This document shows, in pieces, positions 8,836-18,206 of a stretch of DNA of 64,000 nucleotides. How positions within the stretch are numbered: position 1 is the stretch's first letter; the number at the start of each line of letters is the position of its first letter. Made by a program: the position numbers and the translations under genes. This DNA comes from Glaciihabitans sp. dw_435 (lineage in GTDB: Bacteria > Actinomycetota > Actinomycetes > Actinomycetales > Microbacteriaceae), in NCBI RefSeq assembly GCF_018449675.1, contig NZ_JAAVUZ010000005.1, positions 1 through 64,000 of the forward strand. Direction: 5' to 3'. The notes below the pieces were generated by a model. The model was not told the DNA's origin. It saw only the letters and a program-made list of their open reading frames with translations, and ran no database searches.

Positions 8836-10290
8836 ATGGACAGCGTCGCTTCAGCAATCCAGCGACTGGACGACCTCGCTGAAACTCCGTCGATCGCGCT
8901 GCTGGCCTCCGCCTTCTCCGCGGCGGGCTTTGAGCTCGCGCTTGTGGGCGGCCCCGTGCGCGACGCCTTCCTCGGTCGCCCCGTCAACGACTTCGACTTC
9001 GCCACCAACGCGAACCCTGACCAGATTCTCGCGATCGTGCGTCCCATCTCCGAGGCGCAGTGGGACATCGGCCGCGACTTCGGCACGATCGGTGCGCAGG
9101 TGCAGGGCGAAAAGGTGGAGATCACCACCTACCGCGCGGACCTGTACGACGGCGAGACGCGCAAGCCGATCGTGGCGTTCGGCGACACCCTCGAGGGTGA
9201 CCTCGTGCGGCGCGACCTCACGATCAACGCGATGGCCTTCCGCCTTCCCGAGCGCGTGCTCGTTGATCCCTACGGTGGATTCGACGACCTGCTCGCCGGA
9301 CGCATCACCACCCCCGGCCCCGCCCACGTCTCGTTCGGCGATGACCCGCTGCGGATGCTCCGTGCCGCGCGCTTCGCGAGCAAGCTCGGATTCGCCGTCG
9401 ACGACGAGACCGTTGCGGCGATGCGCGAGCTCGCCGACAAGTTGTCGATCATCAGCGCGGAGCGCATCAGCGACGAGTTCGGCAAGCTTTTGCTGACGGA
9501 TGCCCCGCGCGCCGGCATCCGGTTGCTGGTCGAGACAGGCCTCGCCGACGTATTCATCCCGGAGATCCCCGCGCTGAAGCTGGAGATCGACGAGCACGCA
9601 CACCACAAGGACGTCTACGAGCACAGTCTTACCGTGCTGGACCAGGCGATCAGCTACGAGAAGGCCCGCGGCCACTCCCCCGACCTCGTGCTGCGTCTCG
9701 CCGCGCTGCTGCACGACATCGGCAAGCCGGCGACGAAGAAGGTGGAAGCCGGCGGAGTCGTCAGTTTCTATCATCACGATGTGGTCGGCTCGAAGCTGGC
9801 GGCACGGCGGCTGAAGACGCTGCGGTTCGACAAGGACACCACCGCGGCGGTGGCCCGGCTCATCGAGCTGCACCTGCGCTTCTTCGGGTACACCGAGGGC
9901 GCCTGGACAGACTCCGCCGTGCGCCGGTACGTGCGGGACGCCGGCCCGCAGCTCGAGCGTCTCCACATGCTCACGCGGGCGGATGTCACCACCCGTAACC
10001 GTCGCAAGTCCGATCAGCTCGCGTTCGCCTACGACAACCTCGAGGAACGTATCGCGGAAATCGCGGAGGCGGAGGGTCTCGCGGCAGTGCGCCCCGACCT
10101 CGACGGCGAAGCGATCATGGCCATTCTCGGCATCAGCCCCGGACGCGAGGTCGGCGAGGCATACCGCTTCCTGCTCGACCTGCGCCTGGACGAGGGTCCC
10201 CTCGGCGCGGATGAGGCCGAAACGCGCCTGCGCGCCTGGTGGGCGGCCCGTGCGGCGGGAGATAACGCAGGTTCTGGCGGGAGTCGCTAG
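8836..10290 (+). CDS. cca: CCA tRNA nucleotidyltransferase
   Basis: Adds or repairs the 3' CCA end of tRNAs using CTP and ATP. About 484 residues: a class II nucleotidyltransferase head with LVGGPVRDAFLGR and the DFDFAT metal-binding pair (about residues 35-57), the neck motif GDDPLRMLRAARFASKLGF (about 172-190), and a C-terminal HD domain with LLHDIGKPATKK (about 294-305). ATG 8836 fits the family's N-terminus; the frame is open from 8764, but that extension is low-quality and overlaps the divergent promoter. It diverges from the DUF6049/murJ operon, the usual actinobacterial layout. Confidence 0.93.
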   Translation: MDSVASAIQRLDDLAETPSIALLASAFSAAGFELALVGGPVRDAFLGRPVNDFDFATNANPDQILAIVRPISEAQWDIGRDFGTIGAQVQGEKVEITTYRADLYDGETRKPIVAFGDTLEGDLVRRDLTINAMAFRLPERVLVDPYGGFDDLLAGRITTPGPAHVSFGDDPLRMLRAARFASKLGFAVDDETVAAMRELADKLSIISAERISDEFGKLLLTDAPRAGIRLLVETGLADVFIPEIPALKLEIDEHAHHKDVYEHSLTVLDQAISYEKARGHSPDLVLRLAALLHDIGKPATKKVEAGGVVSFYHHDVVGSKLAARRLKTLRFDKDTTAAVARLIELHLRFFGYTEGAWTDSAVRRYVRDAGPQLERLHMLTRADVTTRNRRKSDQLAFAYDNLEERIAEIAEAEGLAAVRPDLDGEAIMAILGISPGREVGEAYRFLLDLRLDEGPLGADEAETRLRAWWAARAAGDNAGSGGSR

Positions 10291-10337
10291 CAACTGGCGG
10301 GAGCTATGACTCCCTCCAGTCGCCAGTTTCTCCCGCC
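10276..10337. repeat. GGCGGGAG palindromic intergenic repeat (REP-like)
   Basis: Two forward copies of GGCGGGAG (10276-10283, 10296-10303) face an inverted copy CTCCCGCC (10330-10337), giving alternative hairpins between cca and the convergent inositol-phosphate synthase gene. The same octamer organises a second block after clpB at 62076-62190, with a shared GGCGGGAGCTAT core. It may also terminate transcription. Confidence 0.75.
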
Positions 10338-10365
10338 ACCCGCTACTGCGGGGCCGGGCGTGGCG

Positions 10366-11463
10366 CTATGCGGCGGGGGCGTCCGCGTCCGCCACGGTGT
10401 TCTCGGCGATGAACGCCTCGAGCAGCTCGCGGGCGATGGGGTCGGGGTACTGCACGGCAGGCGACTTCATAAAGTACGCGGATGCCGCTTCGACCGGGCC
10501 ACCGTGGCCTGCGGCCAGCGCCATTCCGGCCGCACGAATGGCATCGATGACGACACCTGCGCTGTTGGGCGAGTCCCACACCTCGAGCTTGTACTCGAGG
10601 CTGGTGGGAGCGTTGCCGAAGCCGTGTCCCTCGAGCCGAACGAATGCCATCTTGCGGTCGTTCAACCACGGCACGTGGTCGCTCGGGCCGATGTGCACGT
10701 TTTCGGGGGCGATGGTGGCGTCGATGTTGCTCGTGACGGCCTGCGTCTTCGAGATCTTCTTCGACTCGAGGCGCTTGCGCTCGAGCATGTTCTTGAAGTC
10801 CATGTTGCCGCCGACGTTCAGCTGGTACGTGCGGTCGAGAACAAGGCCGCGCTCCTCAAACAGGCGGGCGAGCACGCGGTGGGTGATGGTGGCGCCGAGC
10901 TGGCTCTTGATGTCGTCCCCCACGATCGGGATCCCTGCAACGCGGAACTTCTCCGCCCACACCGGGTCGCTGGCGATGAAGACGGGCAGGGCGTTGACGA
11001 ACGCCACTCCGGCGTCAATGGCTGCCTGCGCGTAGTAACGGACCGCCTCTTCGGATCCGACGGGGAGGTAGCAGACCAGAACCTGGGCTCCGCTGTCCTT
11101 CAGCGCCTGCACGATGTCGACGGCCGGGGCATCCGATTCCTCGACGACCTCGCGGTAGTACTCGCCGAGTCCGTCGAGGGTGTCGCCCCGCTGCACCGTT
11201 ACACCGGAGGTTGCGACATCCGCGAACTTCCAGGTGTCGTTCTGTCCGGCCCAGATGGCGTCGGCGAGGTCGAGACCCACCTTGGCGGCATCCACGTCGA
11301 ACGCGGCGACGAACTCGATGTCGCGCACGCGGTACTGCCCGAAGCGTGTGTGCATGAGGCCAGGGACCAGAGCATCGTCGGCGGCGTCGTTGTAAAAGGT
11401 GACGCCCTGAATGAGGGAGTTAGCGCAGTTTCCTACGCCGGCGATGGCAACCCGGAGGGTCAT
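10366..11463 (-). CDS. ino1: Inositol-3-phosphate synthase
   Basis: NAD-dependent enzyme converting glucose 6-phosphate to 1D-myo-inositol 3-phosphate, the precursor of mycothiol and phosphatidylinositol. The 365-residue actinobacterial short form starts with the Rossmann motif [13 protein letters not shown]. It carries [12 protein letters not shown] (about residues 217-228) and the lysine-rich [10 protein letters not shown] stretch of the active site (about 234-243). ATG 11463 has AAGGAG nine bases upstream (11473-11478), whereas the frame is open to 11499. In many Actinobacteria this gene lies near rpsF or a PadR regulator; no regulator is adjacent here. Confidence 0.93.
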   Translation of the reverse strand: MTLRVAIAGVGNCANSLIQGVTFYNDAADDALVPGLMHTRFGQYRVRDIEFVAAFDVDAAKVGLDLADAIWAGQNDTWKFADVATSGVTVQRGDTLDGLGEYYREVVEESDAPAVDIVQALKDSGAQVLVCYLPVGSEEAVRYYAQAAIDAGVAFVNALPVFIASDPVWAEKFRVAGIPIVGDDIKSQLGATITHRVLARLFEERGLVLDRTYQLNVGGNMDFKNMLERKRLESKKISKTQAVTSNIDATIAPENVHIGPSDHVPWLNDRKMAFVRLEGHGFGNAPTSLEYKLEVWDSPNSAGVVIDAIRAAGMALAAGHGGPVEAASAYFMKSPAVQYPDPIARELLEAFIAENTVADADAPAA

Positions 11464-11604
11464 GACGAAGTGCTCCTTGATAGGAAGGACGAATAACAAC
11501 TACACTTGGCAGGTTGTCTCGACCCCCGCGGTCGTTAGACGATACGTCAACACCCTCCTGTCACAGACAGTCTGTGGCCGTTTTAGTCCGAAGGAGGTGG
11601 GTTT

Positions 11605-12057
11605 ATGACGCATCAGTATGAACTCATGGTGATCCTCGATCCAGAGATCGATGAGCGCACCGTGGCACCCAGCCTAGACAAGTTCCTCAATGTCATTCGC
11701 AACGATGGTGGAACCATCGACAACGTTGACATCTGGGGCCGCCGTCGCCTGGCCTACGAGATCAACAAGAAGACCGAGGGCATCTACGCCGTCGTTCAGC
11801 TCACGGCCAACCCGGATGCAACCAAGGAGCTCGACCGCCAGCTGTCACTCAGCGAAGCAGTCATGCGCACCAAGGTTCTCCGTGCAGAAGAGGGCATCGC
11901 TCAGGTAGCAGAAGCAGCCAAGGCCGCAGCAGAGAAGGCAGCCCGCAAGGCAGCCGCTCCCGCCAAGCCCGTTGTTGCAGCAGCTCCCGCCGCGCCTGCC
12001 GCTGCCGCACCCGCAGCTCCGGCTGCACCCGCCGCTACCGAGACGGCTGCCGAGTAG
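11605..12057 (+). CDS. rpsF: 30S ribosomal protein S6
   Basis: Small-subunit ribosomal protein that binds 16S rRNA together with S18. Residues 1-95 form the conserved S6 fold ([13 protein letters not shown] near the start, then [10 protein letters not shown]). From about residue 97 a 50-residue Ala/Pro/Lys-rich low-complexity tail follows, longer than in E. coli but common in actinobacteria. A strong AAGGAGGTG ribosome binding site precedes the ATG. It is the first gene of the rpsF-ssb-rpsR-rplI operon; the 105-bp leader has a promoter and a small hairpin near 11563-11580. Confidence 0.97.
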   Translation: MTHQYELMVILDPEIDERTVAPSLDKFLNVIRNDGGTIDNVDIWGRRRLAYEINKKTEGIYAVVQLTANPDATKELDRQLSLSEAVMRTKVLRAEEGIAQVAEAAKAAAEKAARKAAAPAKPVVAAAPAAPAAAAPAAPAAPAATETAAE

Positions 12058-12060
12058 CTC

Positions 12061-12573
12061 ATGGCTGGAGAAACCGTTATCACCGTGGTGGGAAACCTCA
12101 CCAGTGACCCCGAACTGCGTTACACGCAGGGCGGTCTTGCGGTTGCAAACTTCACCATTGCTTCCACACCTCGTTCGTTCGACCGCGCAAGCAACGACTG
12201 GAAAGACGGAGACGCACTCTTTCTCCGTGCCAGTGTGTGGCGCGAGTTTGCCGAGCACGTTGCAGGTTCCCTGACAAAGGGATCCCGCGTCGTGGCGACC
12301 GGTCGACTCAAGCAGCGCTCCTACGAGACCAAGGAAGGCGAGAAGCGCACCAGCATCGAGTTGGAGGTCGACGAGATCGGCCCATCGCTGCGGTACGCCA
12401 CCGCCCAGGTCACCCGCGCAGCATCGTCCCGCGAAGGCGGCGGCGGTGGACAGCGTGGAGGATCCGCTCCCCAGGTTGCAGACGAGCCGTGGGCCGCAAG
12501 CGCACCGGATGCCTCGGCATCGGGTGACGTGTGGAACACGCCAGGCAGCTACAGCGACGAAACCCCCTTCTAA
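12061..12573 (+). CDS. ssb: Single-stranded DNA-binding protein
   Basis: Protects single-stranded DNA and recruits partner enzymes in replication and repair. The 170-residue protein has an N-terminal OB fold ([19 protein letters not shown], about residues 6-24), a Gly/Ser-rich linker (about 125-150), and the acidic C-terminal tip ending DETPF used for protein contacts. It begins three bases after rpsF, so expression is coupled to the ribosomal genes. Confidence 0.97.
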   Translation: MAGETVITVVGNLTSDPELRYTQGGLAVANFTIASTPRSFDRASNDWKDGDALFLRASVWREFAEHVAGSLTKGSRVVATGRLKQRSYETKEGEKRTSIELEVDEIGPSLRYATAQVTRAASSREGGGGGQRGGSAPQVADEPWAASAPDASASGDVWNTPGSYSDETPF

Positions 12574-12596
12574 AAAGACTTTAAGGAAAAATAACC

Positions 12597-12860
12597 ATGG
12601 CTGGAAAGAGCAGCGGCGACCGCCGCAAGCCGCTCCGCAACGCCAAGGGTGGCAAGAACGCCGCCCCGGCGAAGTCGATTCGCGTTGGCGTCATCGACTA
12701 CAAGGACGTTGCAACCCTTCGCAAGTTCATCTCGGAGCGTGGAAAGATTCGCGCCCGTCGTATCACCGGTGTCTCCGTTCAGGAGCAGCGCCTCATCGCC
12801 CGTGCCGTCAAGAACGCGCGCGAGATGGCACTGCTTCCCTACGCCGGCTCAGGCCGTTAA
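12597..12860 (+). CDS. rpsR: 30S ribosomal protein S18 (zinc-ligand-free form)
   Basis: Binds S6 on the small-subunit platform. The 87-residue protein has the conserved core [18 protein letters not shown] and [20 protein letters not shown]. It has no cysteine, so it is the 'C-minus' form rather than the zinc-binding form often found in the main actinobacterial operon. This parallels the cysteine-poor L28, L33 and S14 at 29330-30042. The AAGGA ribosome binding site and the ATG at 12597 are clear. Confidence 0.96.
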   Translation: MAGKSSGDRRKPLRNAKGGKNAAPAKSIRVGVIDYKDVATLRKFISERGKIRARRITGVSVQEQRLIARAVKNAREMALLPYAGSGR

Positions 12861-12871
12861 GGAGCATTGAT

Positions 12872-13324
12872 ATGTCTAAGTTGATCCTCACGCACGAGGT
12901 CACCGGCCTCGGCGCCCCCGGAGACGTCATCGACGTCAAGAACGGGTTCGCTCGCAACTACCTCATCCCCCAGGGCTTCGCAGTTGCGTGGACCCGCGGT
13001 GGCGAGAAGCAGGTCGAATCCATCAAGGCAGCCCGCGTAGCCCGCGAGCACGCCACGATCGAAGAGGCACAGGACCTTCGCGCGAAGCTCCAGGCCGCTA
13101 CGGTCAAGCTGACCGTCAAGGCTGGCGAAGGCGGACGTCTGTTCGGCTCCGTCAAGACCTCCGACGTCGCTGACGCCGTGGCCGCTGCCGGACTCGGCAG
13201 TGTCGACAAGCGCAAGATCGAGATCACCTCTCCGATCAAGCTCACCGGAACCCACGAGGCGAGTGTTCGCCTTCGTGACGACATCGTCGCGACGATCACC
13301 CTTCAGGTGGTTGCAGCTAAGTAG
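12872..13324 (+). CDS. rplI: 50S ribosomal protein L9
   Basis: Large-subunit protein near the L1 stalk. The 150 residues show the classic two-domain L9 layout: an N-terminal RNA-binding domain with the family signature [22 protein letters not shown] (about residues 12-34), a long connecting helix and a C-terminal domain with [17 protein letters not shown] lies just upstream of ATG 12872. It is the last gene of the operon and is followed by a strong terminator. Confidence 0.97.
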   Translation: MSKLILTHEVTGLGAPGDVIDVKNGFARNYLIPQGFAVAWTRGGEKQVESIKAARVAREHATIEEAQDLRAKLQAATVKLTVKAGEGGRLFGSVKTSDVADAVAAAGLGSVDKRKIEITSPIKLTGTHEASVRLRDDIVATITLQVVAAK

Positions 13325-13333
13325 TTTCCTCTC

Positions 13334-13372
13334 AAAGCGGTAGCGTCGGGTCTCCCGGCGCTACCGCTTTTT
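13334..13372 (+). terminator. Intrinsic terminator of the rpsF-rplI operon
   Basis: The stem AAAGCGGTAGCG (13334-13345) pairs with CGCTACCGCTTT (13359-13370) and runs into TTTTT. It lies 10 bp after rplI. Confidence 0.92.
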
Positions 13373-13730
13373 GCGTTTCCATGTCAAGTTTTTGTACACA
13401 GGTTTAACGTAGCGGGACCAACCCTCAACTCACACTCTAAGCATGTTTCTACACACGCAGCCTGAATAGAGTAAATGCTGGTCAGGGGTGGTATTTATTT
13501 TCGATTCACCGAGTTGCTAACACCCCTCTCCACAGGTTGCTCACACGGTTTGCGGCGTTTCGCTCTGACTTTCCACAGTTCTATACACAGGGTGAGTTGT
13601 GCCCAGATCACCCCAGTTCCTAATGTGTAGCAGCGCCCAAGGCGCAGGCTGAAACACCGGCCGATCTCACCCCGAATGTCGTTGGCCCGGGGTATATCTA
13701 TGCACAGCGCAAGTCACTGGGAGGTGTCGT
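13373..13730. other. AT-richer intergenic region with DnaA-box-like cluster upstream of dnaB
   Basis: This 358-bp gene-free stretch is clearly AT-richer than its surroundings. Two exact TTNTNCACA DnaA-box matches lie at 13392-13400 and 13447-13455. Three one-mismatch copies lie at 13526-13534, 13569-13577 and 13581-13589, all in the same orientation. It precedes the replicative helicase gene. It may be a DnaA-controlled promoter or a DnaA-titrating locus; nothing here shows it is oriC itself. Confidence 0.55.
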
Positions 13731-15113
13731 TTGTCGATCGCACATCTTGGTCTGGCTGCAGATTCACGTTCGGATTCGCGGGACTCACGTCCGGGAGACC
13801 GGGTACCTCCCCACGACCTTCTCGCAGAGCAGAGCGCCATCGGCGGAATGCTGCTCAGCAAGGACGCTGTTGCCGACGTCGTCGAGGCCGTGCGCGGCAT
13901 CGACTTCTACATCCCGAAGCACGAGATCATCTTCGACGCGATCCTGGGGCTGTACTCCCATGGTGAGCCGACCGACGTCATTGCGGTCACCGACGAGCTG
14001 ACCAAGTCGGGTGAACTCACGCGCGCCGGCGGTGCCGAGTACCTGCACACACTGACCGGCCTCGTCCCCACCGCGGCCAACGCCGGCTTCTACTCGACGA
14101 TCGTCGCCGAGAAGGCCGTGCTGCGCCGCCTCGTGGAGGCGGGCACCCGCATCGTGCAAATGGGCTACGCCAGCGAGGGCGAGGTCGTGGACCTCGTCAA
14201 CAACGCCCAGGCCGAGATCTACGCCGTCACCGGAGGCGTGGAGAGCGAGGACTACGTTCCCCTCGCCGAGGCTGTCACGGCCGCTGTCGACGAGATCGAA
14301 GCTGCCGCCGGCCGCGACGGCCAGATGATTGGTGTTCCCACCGGGTTCGCCCAGCTGGACGCGCTCACCAACGGCCTGCACCCCGGCCAGATGATCATCC
14401 TCGCCGCGCGCCCCGCCATCGGTAAGTCGACCCTCGCGCTCGACTTCGCCCGCTCGGCCGCCATCCACAACGACATGCCCACCATCGTGTTCTCCCTCGA
14501 GATGGGCCGGAGTGAGATCGCGATGCGCTTGCTCTCCGCCGAGGCATCCGTTCCCCTCCAGGCAATGCGTAAGGGAACCGTCGACACCCGCGACTGGACG
14601 AAGCTCGCCAGCATCCGCGGGCAGATCGCCGATGCGCCGCTGTACATCGACGACAGCCCGAACATGACGCTGGTCGAGATCCGGGCCAAGTGTCGCCGAC
14701 TGAAGCAGAAGGTCGGCCTGAAGATGGTCATCATCGACTACCTGCAGCTGATGACCTCGGGCAAGAAGGTCGAATCCCGCCAGCAGGAAGTCTCCGAGTT
14801 CTCGCGTGCGCTGAAGCTTCTCGCGAAGGAGATCGGCGTGCCGGTCATCGCGATCAGCCAGCTGAACCGTGGACCCGAGCAGCGTGCGGACAAGAAGCCC
14901 GCGCTGTCCGACCTGCGTGAGTCTGGTTCGCTGGAGCAGGACGCCGACATGGTGATCCTGCTGCACCGCGAGAGCGCCTACGAGAAGGACAGCCCGCGCC
15001 AGGGTGAGGCCGACCTCATCATCGCGAAGCACCGTAACGGTCCGACGGACACCCTGACGATCGGCTTCCACGGGCATTTCTCCCGTTTCGTCGATCTTCC
15101 ACCGGGAAGCTAG
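13731..15113 (+). CDS. dnaB: Replicative DNA helicase DnaB
   Basis: Hexameric 5'-3' helicase that unwinds DNA at the replication fork. The 460 residues comprise an N-terminal primase-interacting domain (PHDLLAEQSAIGGMLL, about residues 27-42) and a RecA-like C-terminal domain. The Walker A is ARPAIGKST (about 226-234), where most bacteria have GRPGMGKT, followed by VFSLEM, Walker B VIIDYLQLM and the arginine-finger region DLRESGSLEQDAD. No intein is present, unlike several mycobacteria. The start is TTG 13731, supported by GGGAGGTG just upstream. Confidence 0.96.
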   Translation: MSIAHLGLAADSRSDSRDSRPGDRVPPHDLLAEQSAIGGMLLSKDAVADVVEAVRGIDFYIPKHEIIFDAILGLYSHGEPTDVIAVTDELTKSGELTRAGGAEYLHTLTGLVPTAANAGFYSTIVAEKAVLRRLVEAGTRIVQMGYASEGEVVDLVNNAQAEIYAVTGGVESEDYVPLAEAVTAAVDEIEAAAGRDGQMIGVPTGFAQLDALTNGLHPGQMIILAARPAIGKSTLALDFARSAAIHNDMPTIVFSLEMGRSEIAMRLLSAEASVPLQAMRKGTVDTRDWTKLASIRGQIADAPLYIDDSPNMTLVEIRAKCRRLKQKVGLKMVIIDYLQLMTSGKKVESRQQEVSEFSRALKLLAKEIGVPVIAISQLNRGPEQRADKKPALSDLRESGSLEQDADMVILLHRESAYEKDSPRQGEADLIIAKHRNGPTDTLTIGFHGHFSRFVDLPPGS

Positions 15114-15174
15114 GGCCGTGGGCCACATCCGGCCCGCAGGTTGGAGCTATCGCGGCAGCGTAAACTGAAGCGTG

Positions 15175-15801
15175 ATGGCGAGCGCAGAGTACACAGCACG
15201 GGATACGGCCTATTGGTACGTCCCCATTGTGCGAGCGGTACCCGCAGCATTTGCGGCGATCGTGACCACGTTCGTTGCTGACCACTCCCCCGAGTTGGGA
15301 TTTCTCACCTTCGGCGTCTTCGCCCTGCTGTCGGGCCTCACCGTCGCGCTGCTCAGCGCACGCACCCTCGACCGGGGCATCCTGCGCGGAATCTTCATCA
15401 CCCAGGGGGCGGTGAGTTTCATCGCGGGCGCTGTTGCCCTGCTGTGGCCCCACGCCGGCCTCGGCTTCCTCCTGCTGCTCGTGACGTTCTGGGCGGCCGT
15501 GACGGGCTTCCTCGAGCTCTACGCGGGTGTTCGGGCTCGCGGCCGGAACGCGTCATCCCGTGACTGGCTCTTTGTTGGCGGACTCACCGCGATCTTCGCC
15601 ATCGTGATTCTCGTTATGCCGCCGGACTTCGTGCAGCACTTCACCGGCCCCGACAACGTCGTGCGGGTGCTCAGCACATCAGTCGTTGTGGTCGGTGCGC
15701 TTGGTGCGTACGGGGCCATCGTGGCGGTGTATCTCGTAATCGCGGGCCTGTCGCTGAAATGGGCACCGAAATCGGCAGTACAGGACGGAACCGCATCATG
15801 A
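15175..15801 (+). CDS. Six-helix membrane protein, HdeD/DUF308-like
   Basis: A 208-residue integral membrane protein with about six hydrophobic helices and short loops, resembling the DUF308/HdeD repeat layout; function unknown. A TAAACT -10 box (15161-15166) lies so close that the message is probably leaderless, starting at GTG 15172 or ATG 15175. Its stop overlaps the start of the next small membrane protein gene, so the two form an operon. Confidence 0.7.
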   Translation: MASAEYTARDTAYWYVPIVRAVPAAFAAIVTTFVADHSPELGFLTFGVFALLSGLTVALLSARTLDRGILRGIFITQGAVSFIAGAVALLWPHAGLGFLLLLVTFWAAVTGFLELYAGVRARGRNASSRDWLFVGGLTAIFAIVILVMPPDFVQHFTGPDNVVRVLSTSVVVVGALGAYGAIVAVYLVIAGLSLKWAPKSAVQDGTAS

Positions 15802-16079
15802 CCGCGCCAAGCAAGAAGGACCGGTCGCGACCGGTCGAGCTGATAGTGATGTCGGCCATCGTCGCGGTCTTTGTGGGCGTTGTGGTCTTCGCCTCGACCC
15901 GCCAGCTGGAGCTCGGCGCCATCTTCGGTGGCATCGGCTTCATCCTCGCGCTACTGACCTTCGCGATGCTCGCGCTGTACGCCAAGCCCGACGGCGCCGA
16001 GCGCTATGACATCGACGAGCAGAACCGCATCGCCGGGCCGCCGGATCCCTCCGCGCCCGAGCGCCCGCGCGGTCACTAA
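15798..16079 (+). CDS. Small two-helix membrane protein
   Basis: A 93-residue protein with a basic N-terminus, two hydrophobic helices (about residues 15-33 and 40-62) and a Pro-rich hydrophilic tail ending PERPRGH. It starts at ATG 15798, overlapping the previous stop in an ATGA arrangement, so it is translationally coupled to the DUF308-like gene. Function unknown; conserved-looking but not assignable by eye. Confidence 0.7.
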   Translation: MTAPSKKDRSRPVELIVMSAIVAVFVGVVVFASTRQLELGAIFGGIGFILALLTFAMLALYAKPDGAERYDIDEQNRIAGPPDPSAPERPRGH

Positions 16080-16095
16080 GCACCCAGAAAACACC

Positions 16096-16125
16096 ACAGG
16101 CCAGTCGCTCGCGCGGCTGGCCTGT
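16096..16125. terminator. Hairpin between convergent genes
   Basis: The perfect 9-bp stem ACAGGCCAG / CTGGCCTGT (16096-16104 with 16117-16125) lies between a rightward operon and leftward purB. The T-tract is weak on both strands, so a bidirectional terminator is likely but not certain. Confidence 0.55.
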
Positions 16126-16156
16126 TGCGTGGGCGGGAACGTGTCCCGACCGGGAA

Positions 16157-17542
16157 CTACTTGGCGATGAACGCGACCAGGTCGCTCGCCAGGCCGGCGT
16201 AGCCCGCCGGGGTGAGGACCCGCAGGCGTGCCTTCGCGTCCTCACCAATGTCGAGGGCGTCGATGAACGCCACCAGATCGGCCTGATCGATGCGCTTGCC
16301 ACGCGTGAGCTCCTTGAGCATCGCGTACGGGTCGCTGATCGAACTGCGGCCGGCGGTGATCTCCGCACGGATGACGGTCTGGATCGCCTCGCCGAGGATC
16401 TCCCAGTTGGAGTCGAGGTCGGACGCGAGCTTGACCAGGTTGACGTCGATCTCCCCGAGGCCCCGCGTGATGTTGTCGAGCGCGAGCATGGAGTGGCCGA
16501 GGGCCACGCCGATGTTGCGCTGCGTCGTGGAGTCCGTGAGGTCACGCTGCAGGCGGGATGTCACCAGAGTTGCCGCCAGCGAGTCGAGCAGGGCGCTCGA
16601 CAGCTCGAGGTTCGCTTCCGCGTTCTCGAAACGAATCGGGTTGATCTTGTGCGGCATGGTGGATGACCCGGTGGCCCCCGCCTGCGGGATCTGGGTGAAG
16701 TACCCCATCGAGATGTAGGTCCAGATGTCCGTGCACAGGTTGTGGAGTACCCGGTTGGCGTGACTGATGCGGCCGTACAGCTCCGCCTGCCAGTCGTGGG
16801 ACTCGATCTGGGTGGTCAGGGGATTCCAGTCCAGCCCAAGCGAGGTGACGAACTCCCGGGAGATCGCCGGCCAGTCCTGGCTGGCGTCGGCCGCGACGTG
16901 GGCAGCGAACGTGCCGGTGGCGCCGCTGAACTTGCCCAGGTACTCGGTCGCGTCGATCTGCGAACGGATCCGCTCGAGTCGGTGCACGAAGACCGCGAAC
17001 TCCTTACCGACGGTGGTCGGGGTCGCCGGCTGGCCGTGGGTATGGGCGAGCATGGGATCGTCGCGATGGGTGAGTGCGCGCTCGCGCAGCTTCTCGATGA
17101 CGGCGTCGAACTTCGGCAGCCAGATCTCGCGCACAGCGGACCCGATGGTGAGTGCGTACGAGAGGTTGTTGATGTCTTCACTCGTGCAGGCGAAGTGGGT
17201 CAACTCCGCGACATCCGTCAATCCCAGCTCGGCAAGCTTGCCGCGCACCAGGTACTCGACCGCCTTGACGTCGTGGCGGGTGGTCGCCTCGAGGCGCGCG
17301 AGCTCATCGATTTCGGTCTGGCCGAAGTCGGTGACGAGGGCGCGGAGCTGGCGGGCCTGCTCGAGGGTCATCCGCTTGGAGCCGAAGAGCTCCCGGTCGG
17401 TGAGGTAGATCAGCCATTCGACCTCGACGAGCACGCGGGCACGGTTGAGCCCTGCCTCGGACAGGTGCTCACCGAGCCCCGTGACGGCGGCGCGATATCG
17501 GCCGTCGAGCGGGCTGATTGGCTGTTCGGGCAGTGGGCTCAT
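16157..17542 (-). CDS. purB: Adenylosuccinate lyase
   Basis: Cleaves SAICAR and adenylosuccinate in purine synthesis. The 461-residue member of the fumarase/aspartase superfamily starts SPLDGRYR and carries the catalytic signature GSSTMPHKINPIRFENAE (about residues 300-317) and TSEDINNL (about 123-130). The start is ATG 17542, with AGGGAG just upstream and an ATGA overlap with the tyrosine phosphatase stop; the open frame runs on into that gene. Coupling to a phosphatase gene is a local operon feature with no obvious metabolic link. Confidence 0.96.
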   Translation of the reverse strand: MSPLPEQPISPLDGRYRAAVTGLGEHLSEAGLNRARVLVEVEWLIYLTDRELFGSKRMTLEQARQLRALVTDFGQTEIDELARLEATTRHDVKAVEYLVRGKLAELGLTDVAELTHFACTSEDINNLSYALTIGSAVREIWLPKFDAVIEKLRERALTHRDDPMLAHTHGQPATPTTVGKEFAVFVHRLERIRSQIDATEYLGKFSGATGTFAAHVAADASQDWPAISREFVTSLGLDWNPLTTQIESHDWQAELYGRISHANRVLHNLCTDIWTYISMGYFTQIPQAGATGSSTMPHKINPIRFENAEANLELSSALLDSLAATLVTSRLQRDLTDSTTQRNIGVALGHSMLALDNITRGLGEIDVNLVKLASDLDSNWEILGEAIQTVIRAEITAGRSSISDPYAMLKELTRGKRIDQADLVAFIDALDIGEDAKARLRVLTPAGYAGLASDLVAFIAK

Positions 17543-18063
17543 GAGACTCCCTGTCGGATTCCTGGTGTTATTTGGTGAAAAAGCGAGGTGGACGCGCGTT
17601 CGATCATGCCGAGCACGGTGTCGAACATCTCGGCGTCGGAGTAGTACGGGTCGGGCACGTCGAGTGTGCCTGACTGCTCGGTGTCGAAGCTCAGCAGCAG
17701 CTGCACCTTGGAACGGTCGGGCTCGTTGCCGGCCCAGGCCCGCAGGATGCGCTCCTGACCACGGTCGAAGACCACCACGAGGTCGAGGTTCTCGAACCAC
17801 TCGGGGTCGAACTGCTTTGCGCGGTGAGCGGAGCCGTCGTGGCCGTGCGACTTCAGCGCCGTAACGGTGCGCTCGTCGGAGGGCTCTCCCACGTGCCAGT
17901 CTCCGGTGCCCGCGGAGATCACGGCAATGGAGTCGCCGAGTCCGGACTTCCGAATCAAACTCTTGAAGACCGCCTCCGCCATCGGAGAGCGGCAGATGTT
18001 GCCCGTACAGACGAAACAGATTCGGAAGAGCGCCGACTCGTCGAGAGTGCGGTCAAAGCTCAT
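17539..18063 (-). CDS. Low molecular weight protein-tyrosine phosphatase
   Basis: A 174-residue cytosolic phosphatase. The P-loop signature CTGNICRS (C-X5-R-S) lies near residues 19-26 and the general-acid aspartate is in DVPDPYY (about 137-143). It may act on tyrosine-phosphorylated proteins or arsenate; the family does both. It starts at ATG 18063 and its stop overlaps purB by four bases. Confidence 0.9.
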   Translation of the reverse strand: MSFDRTLDESALFRICFVCTGNICRSPMAEAVFKSLIRKSGLGDSIAVISAGTGDWHVGEPSDERTVTALKSHGHDGSAHRAKQFDPEWFENLDLVVVFDRGQERILRAWAGNEPDRSKVQLLLSFDTEQSGTLDVPDPYYSDAEMFDTVLGMIERASTSLFHQITPGIRQGVS

Positions 18064-18206
18064 TCGACTAGTCTCCCGCAGTTTCTTGTCCTCCACACGA
18101 CCGCATTCGGCCAGACGTCCCCCAATCCGGTGCATCCGGTGGCCGACACGGTCGGCGGAGTGGACGCTGGAGGGGAATGGATGCCACGACGAGACGGGAG
18201 CCCCTG

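Noticed and set aside
13373-13730. Chromosomal origin oriC
   Set aside because: The DnaA-box-like cluster is small, and dnaA, dnaN and rpmH are not adjacent. A DnaA-linked promoter or reservoir is a safer reading; oriC should lie left of the window beyond parAB.
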